DNA of 64,000 nt from Streptomyces sp. AA1529. Lineage in GTDB: Bacteria; Actinomycetota; Actinomycetes; Streptomycetales; Streptomycetaceae. The translations under genes were made by a program, and so were the position numbers. Location of the stretch: positions 1 to 64,000 of the forward strand of contig NZ_ALAP01000023.1 of assembly GCF_000280905.1 (NCBI RefSeq). Reading direction: 5' to 3'. Below are positions 17,531-27,323 of the stretch, piece by piece. Below the pieces are notes generated by a model, which saw only the letters and a program-made list of their open reading frames with translations, did no database searches and was not told the DNA's origin. The stretch's first letter is position 1. Each line of letters starts with the position of its first letter.

Positions 17531-18697
17531 TCACGGCGGTCCGGAACCGTTCAGCCACCAGGCGCCGTAGCAGGCCGAGACGACTGCCAGACCGCACAGC
17601 AGCACCGCGGCAGCGGCGCGCCGCCACCGCGCCAGCGCGACCGCCACCGGGAGCAGCAGCGGGTAGGCGGGCAGCAGCAGCCGGGGCTTGGAGCCGAAGT
17701 AGCCCTTGGCGCCCAGCGCCAGAGCCACCACCAGCCCCGTGTACACCAGCAGCGCCGCGGGCTGCCGGCTCCGCACGCACAGCACGTACAGCCCGAGCAC
17801 CAGGGCCACCCCCGCGAGCAGCCCCAGGCCGCCGGCGGCCGTGTCCGCGAAGGTGTCCCGGACGAAGCCCGCGAACGCCCAGCCGCCGTCGAAGCCGTTG
17901 CCCCACTGCCCCTGGACGTCCAGGTACCCGGTCACACTTCCGGTGCGGAACCCCACCCAGACGACGTACCCGAGCCATCCCACGGGTGCCAGCAGCAGTC
18001 CCAGCGCCCTGCGCGCCTCCGGCCGGCGCCGCTCGCGCCGCAGTTCCAGCAGCGCGGCGAGCCACACCGCGGCCACCACCGCGGCCCCCACCGGGCGGGT
18101 CAGCCCCGCCAGCGCGGCCAGCGTGCCCGCCCACACCCACCGGCCCCGCAGCACCGACCACAGCGCCCAGGCGGCCAGCGCGGTGAACAGCGACTCGCTG
18201 TAGGCCATCGACTGCACCACGCCGACCGGCAGCGCCGCCCACAGCACCGCCAGGCAGACTCCCGCGCGGTGCCCGTGCAGCCGTGCGCCCGTCAGATACA
18301 GCGCCCAGGCCGCCGCCAGCGAGGAGAGCCAGCTCACCAGCATGCCCGCGTCCGGCGCGGTGAGCGGGGAGAGCTCGGACAGCCCGCGCTCCAGCGCCGG
18401 AAGCAGCGGGAAGAAGGCCAGGTCGGAATGGACGCCGCCGTCCGGCAGCCGCACCTGGTAGCCGTATCGGCCGTCGGCGACCCGGGTGTACCACAGGGAG
18501 TCCCAGCGCGCGGTGAGCAGGGTGTGCGCGCTCGCACCCCGCTCCGCGCTCCACAGCGCCAGCACGAGCAGGCCCAGCACGCGCACGCCTGCGTAGGCCA
18601 GCAGTGCGGCGGCGGGCCCGCGCAGCGGCCGGGGGCCGCCGTATCCGGTGGTCCCGGGGCGCACCTCGGGTGTGCCCGGGTCGGCGAGGTCAGTCAT
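17531..18697 (-). CDS. PIG-V-like membrane mannosyltransferase
   Basis: GT-C-type membrane glycosyltransferase of 388 aa with about ten hydrophobic helices. The first-loop motif RWDSLWYTRVADGRYGYQ resembles the WDxxWY signature of PIG-V/PMT-like polyprenyl-phosphate-mannose-dependent enzymes; FFPLLPALERGLSEL and MAYSESLFTALAAWALW follow. Such enzymes mannosylate secreted proteins or lipids at the outer membrane face. It starts at ATG 18697 with no clear ribosome site but an AATAAT hexamer seven bases upstream. The 294-bp gap to the PAP2 gene (17237-17530) shows only AT-richer promoter-like sequence. Confidence 0.82.
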   Translation of the reverse strand: MTDLADPGTPEVRPGTTGYGGPRPLRGPAAALLAYAGVRVLGLLVLALWSAERGASAHTLLTARWDSLWYTRVADGRYGYQVRLPDGGVHSDLAFFPLLPALERGLSELSPLTAPDAGMLVSWLSSLAAAWALYLTGARLHGHRAGVCLAVLWAALPVGVVQSMAYSESLFTALAAWALWSVLRGRWVWAGTLAALAGLTRPVGAAVVAAVWLAALLELRRERRRPEARRALGLLLAPVGWLGYVVWVGFRTGSVTGYLDVQGQWGNGFDGGWAFAGFVRDTFADTAAGGLGLLAGVALVLGLYVLCVRSRQPAALLVYTGLVVALALGAKGYFGSKPRLLLPAYPLLLPVAVALARWRRAAAAVLLCGLAVVSACYGAWWLNGSGPP

Positions 18698-19016
18698 TCG
18701 GACGATTATTGGCCACGCCCCCGGCCCGCGGTGCGGCGGGCGGCCGATGGGCCGGGCGCGACCGGTGTCCGGAAACTGCGGGAAAATCGGGGTCATGGAC
18801 AGCCGCACGTCGGGCAACCGCACCGGGGGCGCTCCTTCCGTTTGATGGGGGAGCACTGGACGCCCGTGCCGGTTCGCGTACGCTGACCGGCACTCGCCCC
18901 TCTTCACCGGGGCCGGACGCCGACGCCGATCGGGCCGCGTGCGACAGCGACCCGGGCAGCCGTCCCCCACCCCCACGGTCCGTCCCGCGGGTGCGAGAGC
19001 AACAGGAGGTGCGTAC
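18698..19016. other. 319-bp divergent region before the efflux gene
   Basis: Separates the mannosyltransferase (minus) from the MFS transporter (plus). It contains a 16-codon reading frame starting at the ATG at 18795 but no convincing ribosome site for it. AACAGGAGGT at 19002-19011 is the strong site for the transporter. No operator-like palindrome was recognised. Confidence 0.4.
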
Positions 19017-20753
19017 ATGTCCGGGACGACCTCGGCCATATCGGGGAAGGCGGCGGACGTCCCCGGCAGCGGACCGGGAGCGCGGCGGCCCGACCGGGAG
19101 GCGAACCGCTGGGTCGTGCTCGTCGTGCTCTGCACGAGCCTGCTGCTGGTGGCCGTCGACGCCACCGTGCTGCACGTCGCCGTGCCCGCGGTCTCCGAGG
19201 ACCTGCGCCCCGGCTCGATCGAGCTGCTGTGGATCGTGGACACCTATCCGCTGGTGTGCGCCTCGCTGCTGATCCTCTTCGGCACCCTCGGCGACCGGAT
19301 CGGCACCCGCCGGGTGCTGCTGTTCGGCTATGCGCTGTTCGCCGCCGCCTCCGCCGTCGCCGCGTACGCGGCCACCGCGGACGTGCTGATCGCCGCGCGG
19401 GGCCTGCTCGGGGTGGGCGGCGCCATGATCATGCCCGCCACCCTCTCGATACTGCGCCAGGTCTTCCCCGACCGCCGCGAGCGGGCCCTGGCCGTCGGTA
19501 TCTGGAGCGCCGTCGCCGCGGTGGGCGCGGCGGTCGGGCCGCTGGTCGGGGGAGCGCTGCTGGAGCACTTCTGGTGGGGCTCGGTCTTCCTGGTCAACAT
19601 TCCGCTGATGGCCGCCAGCCTCCCGGTGGGGCGGTGGCTGCTGCCCGAGTCGGCGACCGGCAGCGGCGGTCCCTGGGACGTCCTGGGCGCCGTGATGGCG
19701 GCGCTGGGCCTCTTCGGGGTGATACTCGGGGTCAAGCAGGCGGGCGGCGGCGAGGTGCTCACCCCGCTGTGCTGGCTGCCGCTGCTCGCCGGAGCCGTGC
19801 TGATCGCGCTGTTCGTGCGCCGCCAGCGGCGGCGCACCCATCCGCTAATCGACTTCGGCACCCTCACCCGGGCCGCCTTCGGCACCTCCGTGGGCTGCAT
19901 CGTGCTGACCGTGCTGGCGCTGGTCGGACTGGCGCTGATCGCGGCCCAGTATCTGCAGCTCGTCCTCGGGCTCTCCCCGCTGGAGACCGGACTGCGGTTG
20001 CTGCCGCTGTCCGTGGCCGCCATCGCGGCGGGGCTGCTGGGCTCCCGGCTGCTGGCGCTGCTGGGCCCGCGCGCGATGGTCGCGCTCGGCTTCCTGGTGA
20101 CCGCGGCCGCGGTGCTGTGTCTGACCGGGGTGGGCCAGCACGATCGGCCGGGCCTGCTGGTCGGCGGGTTCGTGCTGCTCGGCTTCGGCCTGGAGACCAC
20201 CCTGTTCGGCTGCTACGAGTCCATGCTCAGCGAGGCACCGCCCGGCCGGTCCGGGGGCGCGGCCGCCGTCGGTGAGACCGCCTACCAGCTCGGTGCCGGG
20301 ATCGGCATCGCACTGCTGGGCAGCGTGATGAACGCCGCCTATGGGCCGGGGGTGCGGGACGCGGCGCGACGCCTCGGCCTCCCCGACCGCACCGGCGCCG
20401 ACGCGGCGCACTCGCTGGGGGAGGCGTACGAGGTCGCCGGACACCTCGGCGGCGCTCCGGGAGCCGCACTGCGGTCCGCCGCGCGGTCCTCGTTCGTCAC
20501 CGGACTGCATGTGACGCTGCTGGTCAGCGCCTGCCTGCTGCTGCTCGGCGCGTTGGCGGCGCTGCGGCTGCCCAGGCGGATGGAGACCGCCGGCGGCGCC
20601 GTGCGCGAGGAGTCCTCCGGCGACGCGGAGGCCGGTGCCGCCTCCGGTGCCGGACCGGGCGCCGCCTCCGGTGCCCCGCGGCGGGCCCGGATCCGCGAGG
20701 ACCGGCCGGGGCGCGCCGAGAACCCCTTGTCGCGGGGCGTTACCCAGCCGTAG
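19017..20753 (+). CDS. MFS efflux transporter, DHA2 (14-TMS) family
   Basis: Drug:proton antiporter-type membrane protein of 578 aa. The first helix is VVLVVLCTSLLLVAVDATVLHVAVPAV (motif D-like, with the conserved Asp). Motif A follows as GTLGDRIGTRRVLLFG, and motif C-like glycine-rich helix AVAAVGAAVGPLVGGALLEHFWWGSVFLVNIP is typical of DHA2 exporters such as QacA. The C-terminal 55 residues are a disordered Ala/Gly/Glu tail. ATG follows AGGAGG by six bases. No TetR-type regulator lies alongside, so regulation is unclear. Substrate is unknown. Confidence 0.9.
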   Translation: MSGTTSAISGKAADVPGSGPGARRPDREANRWVVLVVLCTSLLLVAVDATVLHVAVPAVSEDLRPGSIELLWIVDTYPLVCASLLILFGTLGDRIGTRRVLLFGYALFAAASAVAAYAATADVLIAARGLLGVGGAMIMPATLSILRQVFPDRRERALAVGIWSAVAAVGAAVGPLVGGALLEHFWWGSVFLVNIPLMAASLPVGRWLLPESATGSGGPWDVLGAVMAALGLFGVILGVKQAGGGEVLTPLCWLPLLAGAVLIALFVRRQRRRTHPLIDFGTLTRAAFGTSVGCIVLTVLALVGLALIAAQYLQLVLGLSPLETGLRLLPLSVAAIAAGLLGSRLLALLGPRAMVALGFLVTAAAVLCLTGVGQHDRPGLLVGGFVLLGFGLETTLFGCYESMLSEAPPGRSGGAAAVGETAYQLGAGIGIALLGSVMNAAYGPGVRDAARRLGLPDRTGADAAHSLGEAYEVAGHLGGAPGAALRSAARSSFVTGLHVTLLVSACLLLLGALAALRLPRRMETAGGAVREESSGDAEAGAASGAGPGAASGAPRRARIREDRPGRAENPLSRGVTQP

Positions 20754-20796
20754 CGTCTGGTCGGTATCCGTGATCGTTCCCTTCCGGAGGCCGCCC

Positions 20797-21981
20797 ATGA
20801 GCCCGCTGCCCGCGTTCGACGCGCACGATCCGCTGGGGATCGACGACCTGCTCGGCGACGAGGACCGCGCCGTGCGCGACACCGTGCGCTCCTGGGCCGC
20901 GGACCGGGTCCTGCCCCATGTCGCCGACTGGTACGAGCGCGGGGAGCTGCCCGGCATCCGGGAACTCGCCCGGGAACTGGGTTCGCTCGGCGCCCTGGGC
21001 ATGTCCCTGACCGGCTACGGATGCGCGGGCGCGAGTGCCGTGCAGTACGGTCTGGCCTGCCTGGAGCTGGAGGCCGCCGACTCCGGTATCCGCTCCCTGG
21101 TCTCGGTCCAGGGCTCGCTGGCGATGTACGCCATCCACCGGTTCGGCAGCGAGGAGCAGAAGCAGCGCTGGCTGCCGCCGATGGCGGCGGGGGAGGTGAT
21201 CGGCTGCTTCGGGCTGACCGAACCCGACCACGGTTCCGACCCCGGCGGAATGCGGACCCACGCCCGGCGCGACGGTACGGACTGGGTGCTCACCGGCCGC
21301 AAGATGTGGATCACCAACGGCTCGGTCGCCGGGGTCGCCGTGGTCTGGGCCCGCACCGAGGAGGGGGTGCGCGGGTTCGTGGTCCCGACGGACGCGCCGG
21401 GCTTCTCGGCGCCCGAGATCAAGCACAAATGGTCCCTGCGCGCCTCGGTCACCAGCGAACTCGTCCTGGACGAGGTGCGGCTGCCGGCGGACGCGGTGCT
21501 GCCCGAGGCGCGCGGACTGCGCGGCCCGTTGAGCTGTCTGAGCCACGCCCGGTACGGAATCGTGTGGGGCTCCATGGGCGCCGCGCGGTCGTGCTTCGAG
21601 ACGGCGCTGGCCTACGCCACCGAACGGGAGCAGTTCGGCAAGCCGCTGGCCGCCTTCCAGCTCACCCAGGCCAAGCTGGCCGACATGGCGGTCGAGCTGC
21701 ACAAGGGGATGCTGCTCGCGCACCACCTGGGGCGGCGGATGGACGCGGGACGGCTGCGGCCGGAACAGATCAGCCTGGGCAAGCTGAACAACACCCGGGA
21801 GGCCATCGAGATCTGCCGGACCGCCCGGACCGTGCTGGGGGCCAACGGCGTCTCGCTGGAGTACCCCGTGATGCGGCACAGCACCAACCTGGAGTCCGTG
21901 CTCACCTACGAGGGGACGGTGGAGATGCACCAGTTGGTGCTGGGGAAGGCACTGACCGGCATCGACGCCTTCCGGGGCTGA
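20797..21981 (+). CDS. gcdH: Acyl-CoA dehydrogenase, glutaryl-CoA dehydrogenase-like
   Basis: Flavoprotein of 394 aa. The FAD/substrate segment FGLTEPDHGSDPGGM and the C-terminal MRHSTNLESVLTYEGTVEMHQLVLGKALTGIDAF are especially like glutaryl-CoA dehydrogenase, where the Glu of TYEGT is the catalytic base. It would oxidatively decarboxylate glutaryl-CoA to crotonyl-CoA in lysine or tryptophan breakdown. CGGAGG precedes the ATG. It follows the transporter by 43 bases, so it may be in the same transcript, though the functional link is not obvious. Confidence 0.85.
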   Translation: MSPLPAFDAHDPLGIDDLLGDEDRAVRDTVRSWAADRVLPHVADWYERGELPGIRELARELGSLGALGMSLTGYGCAGASAVQYGLACLELEAADSGIRSLVSVQGSLAMYAIHRFGSEEQKQRWLPPMAAGEVIGCFGLTEPDHGSDPGGMRTHARRDGTDWVLTGRKMWITNGSVAGVAVVWARTEEGVRGFVVPTDAPGFSAPEIKHKWSLRASVTSELVLDEVRLPADAVLPEARGLRGPLSCLSHARYGIVWGSMGAARSCFETALAYATEREQFGKPLAAFQLTQAKLADMAVELHKGMLLAHHLGRRMDAGRLRPEQISLGKLNNTREAIEICRTARTVLGANGVSLEYPVMRHSTNLESVLTYEGTVEMHQLVLGKALTGIDAFRG

Positions 21982-21995
21982 GCAGCGTCCACCGC

Positions 21996-22030
21996 GCTGC
22001 GGAGGGGCCGCTCACCGGCCCCTCCGCAGC
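21996..22030. terminator. Strong hairpin between convergent gcdH and sepF-like genes
   Basis: Perfect 15-base arms (GCTGCGGAGGGGCCG and its reverse complement) with a five-base loop CTCAC. It ends directly at the stop codon of the minus-strand gene and lies 14 bases after the gcdH stop, so it can act on both transcripts. Confidence 0.8.
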
Positions 22031-22489
22031 TCAGCTCTGGTTGAAGAAGCCGCCCTGGTCGCGGCGGTCCTCGTTGGTGACGACGCTGTAGTCGGGCGGC
22101 GTCAGCAGGAAGACACGGTTGGCGACCCGCTCGATGGAGCCGCGCAGGCCGAAGGTCAGCCCGGCCGCGAAGTCGACCACGCGCTTGGCGTCCGCGGGGT
22201 CCATGGCGGTGAGGTTGACGATCACCGGGACCCCGTCCCGGAAGAGTTCGCCGATGCCGCGGGCGTCCCGGAAGCAGTCCGGGCTGACCGTCGCGATCTT
22301 GGTGCCCTGGTCCTGCGCCGTCTCGGCCGTGACGCGCACTCTGGGGTCGGTGACCCACGGCTCGCGTGCGGCGTTCCCGGTCTCCGGCCCCTCGGCCGGG
22401 CCGTCCGCCCCGTCGGCATAGTCGTAGTACCGCATCTCGCTGTCGTCGACGAGGCCCAGCCAGGCACTCGCCTTGCGCACCGATCCCAT
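22031..22489 (-). CDS. sflA: SepF-like cell-division protein (SflA type)
   Basis: 152 aa SepF family protein that binds FtsZ and membrane. It starts [16 protein letters not shown] (amphipathic membrane-targeting N-terminus), then a short acidic linker, then the SepF core: [71 protein letters not shown]. Streptomyces encode one SepF in the division cluster plus two paralogues, SflA and SflB. The location here, away from ftsZ, and the gene neighbourhood fit SflA, from memory of S. coelicolor SCO1749. GAGGAGG precedes the ATG. Confidence 0.85.
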   Translation of the reverse strand: MGSVRKASAWLGLVDDSEMRYYDYADGADGPAEGPETGNAAREPWVTDPRVRVTAETAQDQGTKIATVSPDCFRDARGIGELFRDGVPVIVNLTAMDPADAKRVVDFAAGLTFGLRGSIERVANRVFLLTPPDYSVVTNEDRRDQGGFFNQS

Positions 22490-22966
22490 GGACGCCTCCT
22501 CTCCTCTGCGCGGTGTCCCACCGTTGCTAGCGCTCCGCCGCGGGTCCGCAACCCCTATGGTCGTCCATGATGCTGATGATGCGCCAAGCGGTTACCCGTC
22601 CAGCACGACATTCGTGACGGTTCTGGTGCACAAACGGGTGGCGCTCGAGCAAGGTTGTTGTTCCGAGTGGCTGGTGACGGGGTGCGGGAATGTGCCGCAT
22701 TGCCCCGTTCCGGCCGTGACCGGTGGTCGCCCGACGACATCCGAGTGAGCGACGGCCCGGTCGTGCGCCCAGATTGACAAGGGGCTGGCCAGGGATAGGC
22801 CAGAACCCTCTTCTCCCCCGCGCCTCCCGGTGTCAAACGGTGTGGACGGCAGGCGAACTGGACCGGCGGAGTCCGAAAGACGCCCTTGCGAGGCCGGAAT
22901 GCCGACGCGAATACTCCATGCAGCGTTTGTCAGGAGCACGCTTGGTTTCCCTGATCGGGAGGAAAA
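22490..22966. other. 477-bp divergent region upstream of streptogrisin B-like gene
   Basis: Contains the promoter of the sepF-like gene (minus) and of the protease gene (plus). A TTGACA hexamer at 22774-22779, with TAGGCC 16 bases further, is a possible promoter for the protease, leaving a leader of about 160 bases. No open reading frame with genuine codon bias was seen. Confidence 0.4.
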
Positions 22967-23881
22967 GTGAAGATCAAACGCACAAAAGCCAACGACAGCA
23001 CGGCCGGACGCAGACGCAACCGGCTGATCGCCGTCGCGTCGGGCATGGTGGCGGCCGGGGCACTGATCGTGCCCGCCACGGCCGCCGCGGAAGCTCCGTC
23101 CCCCCACACCTTCACCGCGAGCCAGCTCGGCTCGGCGAGCGACGCCGTGCGCGCGGCGGATGTCGCCGGTACGGCCTGGCACGTCGACAAGAAGAGCGAC
23201 AAGGTCGTCGTCGCGGTCGACAGCCGCGTCTCGGACGCCGACATCGCCCGGATCCGGCACAGCGCCGGGAAGAACGCGGGCGCGGTGGAGATCGAGCACG
23301 TCAAGGGTACGTTCAAGAAGTACCTCTCGGGCGGGGACGCCATCTATTCGGGTTCCTACCGCTGTTCGCTGGGCTTCAACGTCCGCAGCGGCAGCACGTA
23401 CTACTTCCTGACCGCCGGGCACTGCACCGAGGGCGGCGGCGACTGGTACACCAACTCCAGTCACTCCACCCGCATCGGGCCCACCGTCGGCTCCAGCTTC
23501 CCGGGTAACGACTACGGGATCGTGCGCTACGACAACACCTCGATCTCGCACCCCGGCACCGTCGGAGGGCAGGACATCACCAGTGCCGGCACCCCGTCCG
23601 TGGGTCAGACCGTGACCCGGCGCGGCAGCACCACCGGTACCCACAGCGGCCAGGTGACCGGGCTCAACGCCACGGTCAACTACGGCGGCGGCGACATCGT
23701 CTACGGCCTCATCCGCACCACCGTGTGCGCGGAGCCGGGCGACAGCGGCGGCCCCCTCTACCGGGGCAGCACCGCACTCGGCCTCACCTCCGGCGGCAGC
23801 GGCAACTGCAGCAGCGGTGGGACGACCTTCTTCCAGCCGGTCACCGAGGCGCTCAACGCGTACGGCGTGAACGTCTACTGA
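22967..23881 (+). CDS. sprB: Secreted serine protease, streptogrisin B-like
   Basis: Chymotrypsin-fold S1 protease made as a pre-pro-enzyme of 304 aa. Signal peptide is roughly residues 1-41, and an alpha-lytic-type prodomain follows to about residue 119. The mature enzyme begins near [20 protein letters not shown]. Catalytic residues are His152 (TAGHC), Asp182 (GNDYGI) and Ser260 (EPGDSGGPL), with cysteine pairs around 133/153 and 254/281. The mature sequence is very close to streptogrisin B of S. griseus as I recall it. The GTG start is set by GGGAGG six bases upstream. A close paralogue lies 600 bp downstream. Confidence 0.92.
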   Translation: MKIKRTKANDSTAGRRRNRLIAVASGMVAAGALIVPATAAAEAPSPHTFTASQLGSASDAVRAADVAGTAWHVDKKSDKVVVAVDSRVSDADIARIRHSAGKNAGAVEIEHVKGTFKKYLSGGDAIYSGSYRCSLGFNVRSGSTYYFLTAGHCTEGGGDWYTNSSHSTRIGPTVGSSFPGNDYGIVRYDNTSISHPGTVGGQDITSAGTPSVGQTVTRRGSTTGTHSGQVTGLNATVNYGGGDIVYGLIRTTVCAEPGDSGGPLYRGSTALGLTSGGSGNCSSGGTTFFQPVTEALNAYGVNVY

Positions 23882-23920
23882 CGCAGCGCCACCCGTGCCG
23901 GCCGAGCACCGCTCGGTCCT

Positions 23921-23957
23921 GTGCCCGTACACGCTCCCTGGGTGTGTGTACGGGCAC
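23921..23957 (+). terminator. Hairpin after sprB-like gene
   Basis: Perfect 12-base arms GTGCCCGTACAC / GTGTACGGGCAC with a 13-base loop, followed by TTCC, 40 bases downstream of the stop. It starts a 600-bp non-coding stretch (23882-24484) that also holds the heptamer array and G/T-rich runs. Confidence 0.65.
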
Positions 23958-24000
23958 TTCCGTGTGTGCGGGCGGACCCGTGCCGCGGGGCGTCCTCTTG

Positions 24001-24045
24001 CGGACTGCGGACTGCGGACTGCGGACTGCGGACTGCGGACTGCGG
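24001..24045. repeat. Heptanucleotide tandem array (CGGACTG)6
   Basis: Six exact head-to-tail copies of CGGACTG followed by CGG, in the gap between the two streptogrisin genes. All copies are identical, indicating recent slippage or expansion. Flanks are unrelated G/T-rich sequence. Confidence 0.97.
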
Positions 24046-24484
24046 GGCGTGGAAGGGCCGTTTCTGCGGCGGGGCGTCTTTGTGCGCACGTGCGCGGGTG
24101 TGTTGGTGTGCGCGACGGGTGCCGCGTCGCCGCACGCGGGCGGACGTGCGGCAGAACGCCTCGCCGTGCTGCTGCAATTCGGCCGCCGGGGCGACGAATA
24201 CCGGACAGGTCCATGCCTTACCTCATGAACACGCGGTGTCGCCCGTCGTGTTCGTCCCGCCGGACGTCAGGGACAGGGCGGGACGTTCGGCATCTTGACA
24301 GCCGGACCGAACTTCCGGTCGGCTGACGTGATCTGGACCTTGTGCGGAGGCCGGGGGGATCGCAATACTCGGCGCACAAGTTGGCATGGACGCGACTTTC
24401 TCTTGGGTGAGAGGGCCGTGTCCGTGCATCCTCCGGGACCACCCCGCTCCGGGGCGGTCCCAACCCCCCACTGGAGGTATCACC

Positions 24485-25561
24485 TTGTCCAACCACCGAC
24501 GCGTACCCAAGAGGCGGATAATGCTGGCCGGCGCGGGCGCCGCGGCCCTCGCGGCCGGCGCGCTCACGGTCACCACCGCCAACGCCGCCCCCGAGGCCTC
24601 CTCGGTCAAGACCCTCTCCGCCGGCTCGGCATCGGAGCTGGCCTCGAAGCTCACCTCGGACATCAAGGGTGACGCGGGCGCCTACTACGACGCCGAGGCC
24701 AAGCAGCTCGTCGTCAACGTGACCGACGACGCGGCCAAGGAGAAGGTCGAGGCGGCCGGAGCCAGGGCCCGGGTCGTCGAGCACACGCTCTCCCAGCTCA
24801 CCTCCGCCAAGAAGGCACTCACCGAGAACGACGTGACGGGCACGGCCCGCGCCGTCGACGTGAAATCCAACAAGGTGGTCGTCACCGCGGACAGCACGGT
24901 CAAGGGCGCCGAGCTGGCCAAGCTCAAGAAGCAGCTCAAGGCCCAGGGCGGCAAGGCCGAGCTGAAGCGCACCGAGGGCAAGTTCACCACCAAGATCGCC
25001 GGTGGGGACGCCATCTGGGGCGACGGCGGCCGCTGCTCGCTCGGCTTCAACGTCACCACCGCGGACGGCAAGCCCGGCTTCCTGACCGCGGGCCACTGCA
25101 CCACCGCGATCTCCTCGTGGTCCGACTCGCAGGGCGGCCAGCCCATCGCGGAGAGCGGGGAGGGCAAGTTCCCGGGCAACGACTACGGCATCGCCACCTA
25201 CACCGGCGACACCGACCACCCGAGCGAGGTGGACCTGTACGACGGCAGCACCCAGGCCATCTCCGGCGCCGGAGAGGCCGAGGTGGGCCAGACGGTCACC
25301 CGCAGCGGCAGCACCACCCAGGTGCACGACGGCACGGTCAAGGCGCTGGACGCCTCCGTCTCCTACCCGGAGGGCACCGTCAACGGGCTGATCCAGACCG
25401 ACGTGTGCGCCGAGCCGGGCGACAGCGGCGGCTCGCTCTTCGCGGGCGACAAGGCGCTGGGCCTCACCTCCGGCGGCAGCGGTGACTGCTCCTCCGGCGG
25501 CGAGACCTACTTCCAGCCGGTGCCCGACGCGCTCGACGCGCTCGGTGCCGAGATCGGCTGA
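24485..25561 (+). CDS. sprD: Secreted serine protease, streptogrisin D-like
   Basis: S1 protease precursor of 358 aa from a TTG start, chosen because GGAGG lies eight bases upstream and the reading frame opens with a twin-basic signal peptide (HRRVPKRRIMLAGAGAAALAAG). A long alpha-lytic prodomain covers about residues 35-170. The mature part starts [20 protein letters not shown]. Catalytic residues are His204, Asp233 and Ser314 (GDSGGSL). The motif DHPSEVDLYDGSTQAISGAGEAEVGQTVTRSGSTTQVHDG closely resembles streptogrisin D. The prodomain is longer than that of the B-like neighbour, as known for SGPD. Confidence 0.92.
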   Translation: MSNHRRVPKRRIMLAGAGAAALAAGALTVTTANAAPEASSVKTLSAGSASELASKLTSDIKGDAGAYYDAEAKQLVVNVTDDAAKEKVEAAGARARVVEHTLSQLTSAKKALTENDVTGTARAVDVKSNKVVVTADSTVKGAELAKLKKQLKAQGGKAELKRTEGKFTTKIAGGDAIWGDGGRCSLGFNVTTADGKPGFLTAGHCTTAISSWSDSQGGQPIAESGEGKFPGNDYGIATYTGDTDHPSEVDLYDGSTQAISGAGEAEVGQTVTRSGSTTQVHDGTVKALDASVSYPEGTVNGLIQTDVCAEPGDSGGSLFAGDKALGLTSGGSGDCSSGGETYFQPVPDALDALGAEIG

Positions 25562-25653
25562 CTCCGCCGGACCGGCCGGCCCCGGCCGGTCGGCCCGCCC
25601 CCGCACGGGATCCTGGTGAGCCCCTCCGGAAGGGGCTCGGAACCCCCCACAGC

Positions 25654-25684
25654 GGAACCCCCCGGACGCGGTCCGGGGGGTTCC
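25654..25684. terminator. Strong hairpin between sprD-like gene and asd
   Basis: Perfect 14-base arms (GGAACCCCCCGGAC / GTCCGGGGGGTTCC) with a three-base loop GCG, 92 bases after the protease stop and about 125 bases beyond the end of convergent asd. Confidence 0.8.
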
Positions 25685-25809
25685 GTGCTGCTGTGCCGCT
25701 GCCGGGCGGCGTTCTTCCGTGCCACCGGACGGAGGACGAGGGCGCCCGCACCCGGTCGGGGGGCGGCCCGCTCCGGCGTCTCGCCGGACCGTTCCGGACG
25801 TCCCGGTGG

Positions 25810-27323
<1,514 letters not shown>

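Noticed and set aside
18795..18845. A 16-codon peptide before the MFS transporter, possible attenuator
   Set aside because: Weak ribosome site, no following alternative stem pair, and no conserved motif visible.
24001..24045. CRISPR or integron-like repeat
   Set aside because: Repeats are seven bases, contiguous and without spacers; a simple tandem array.
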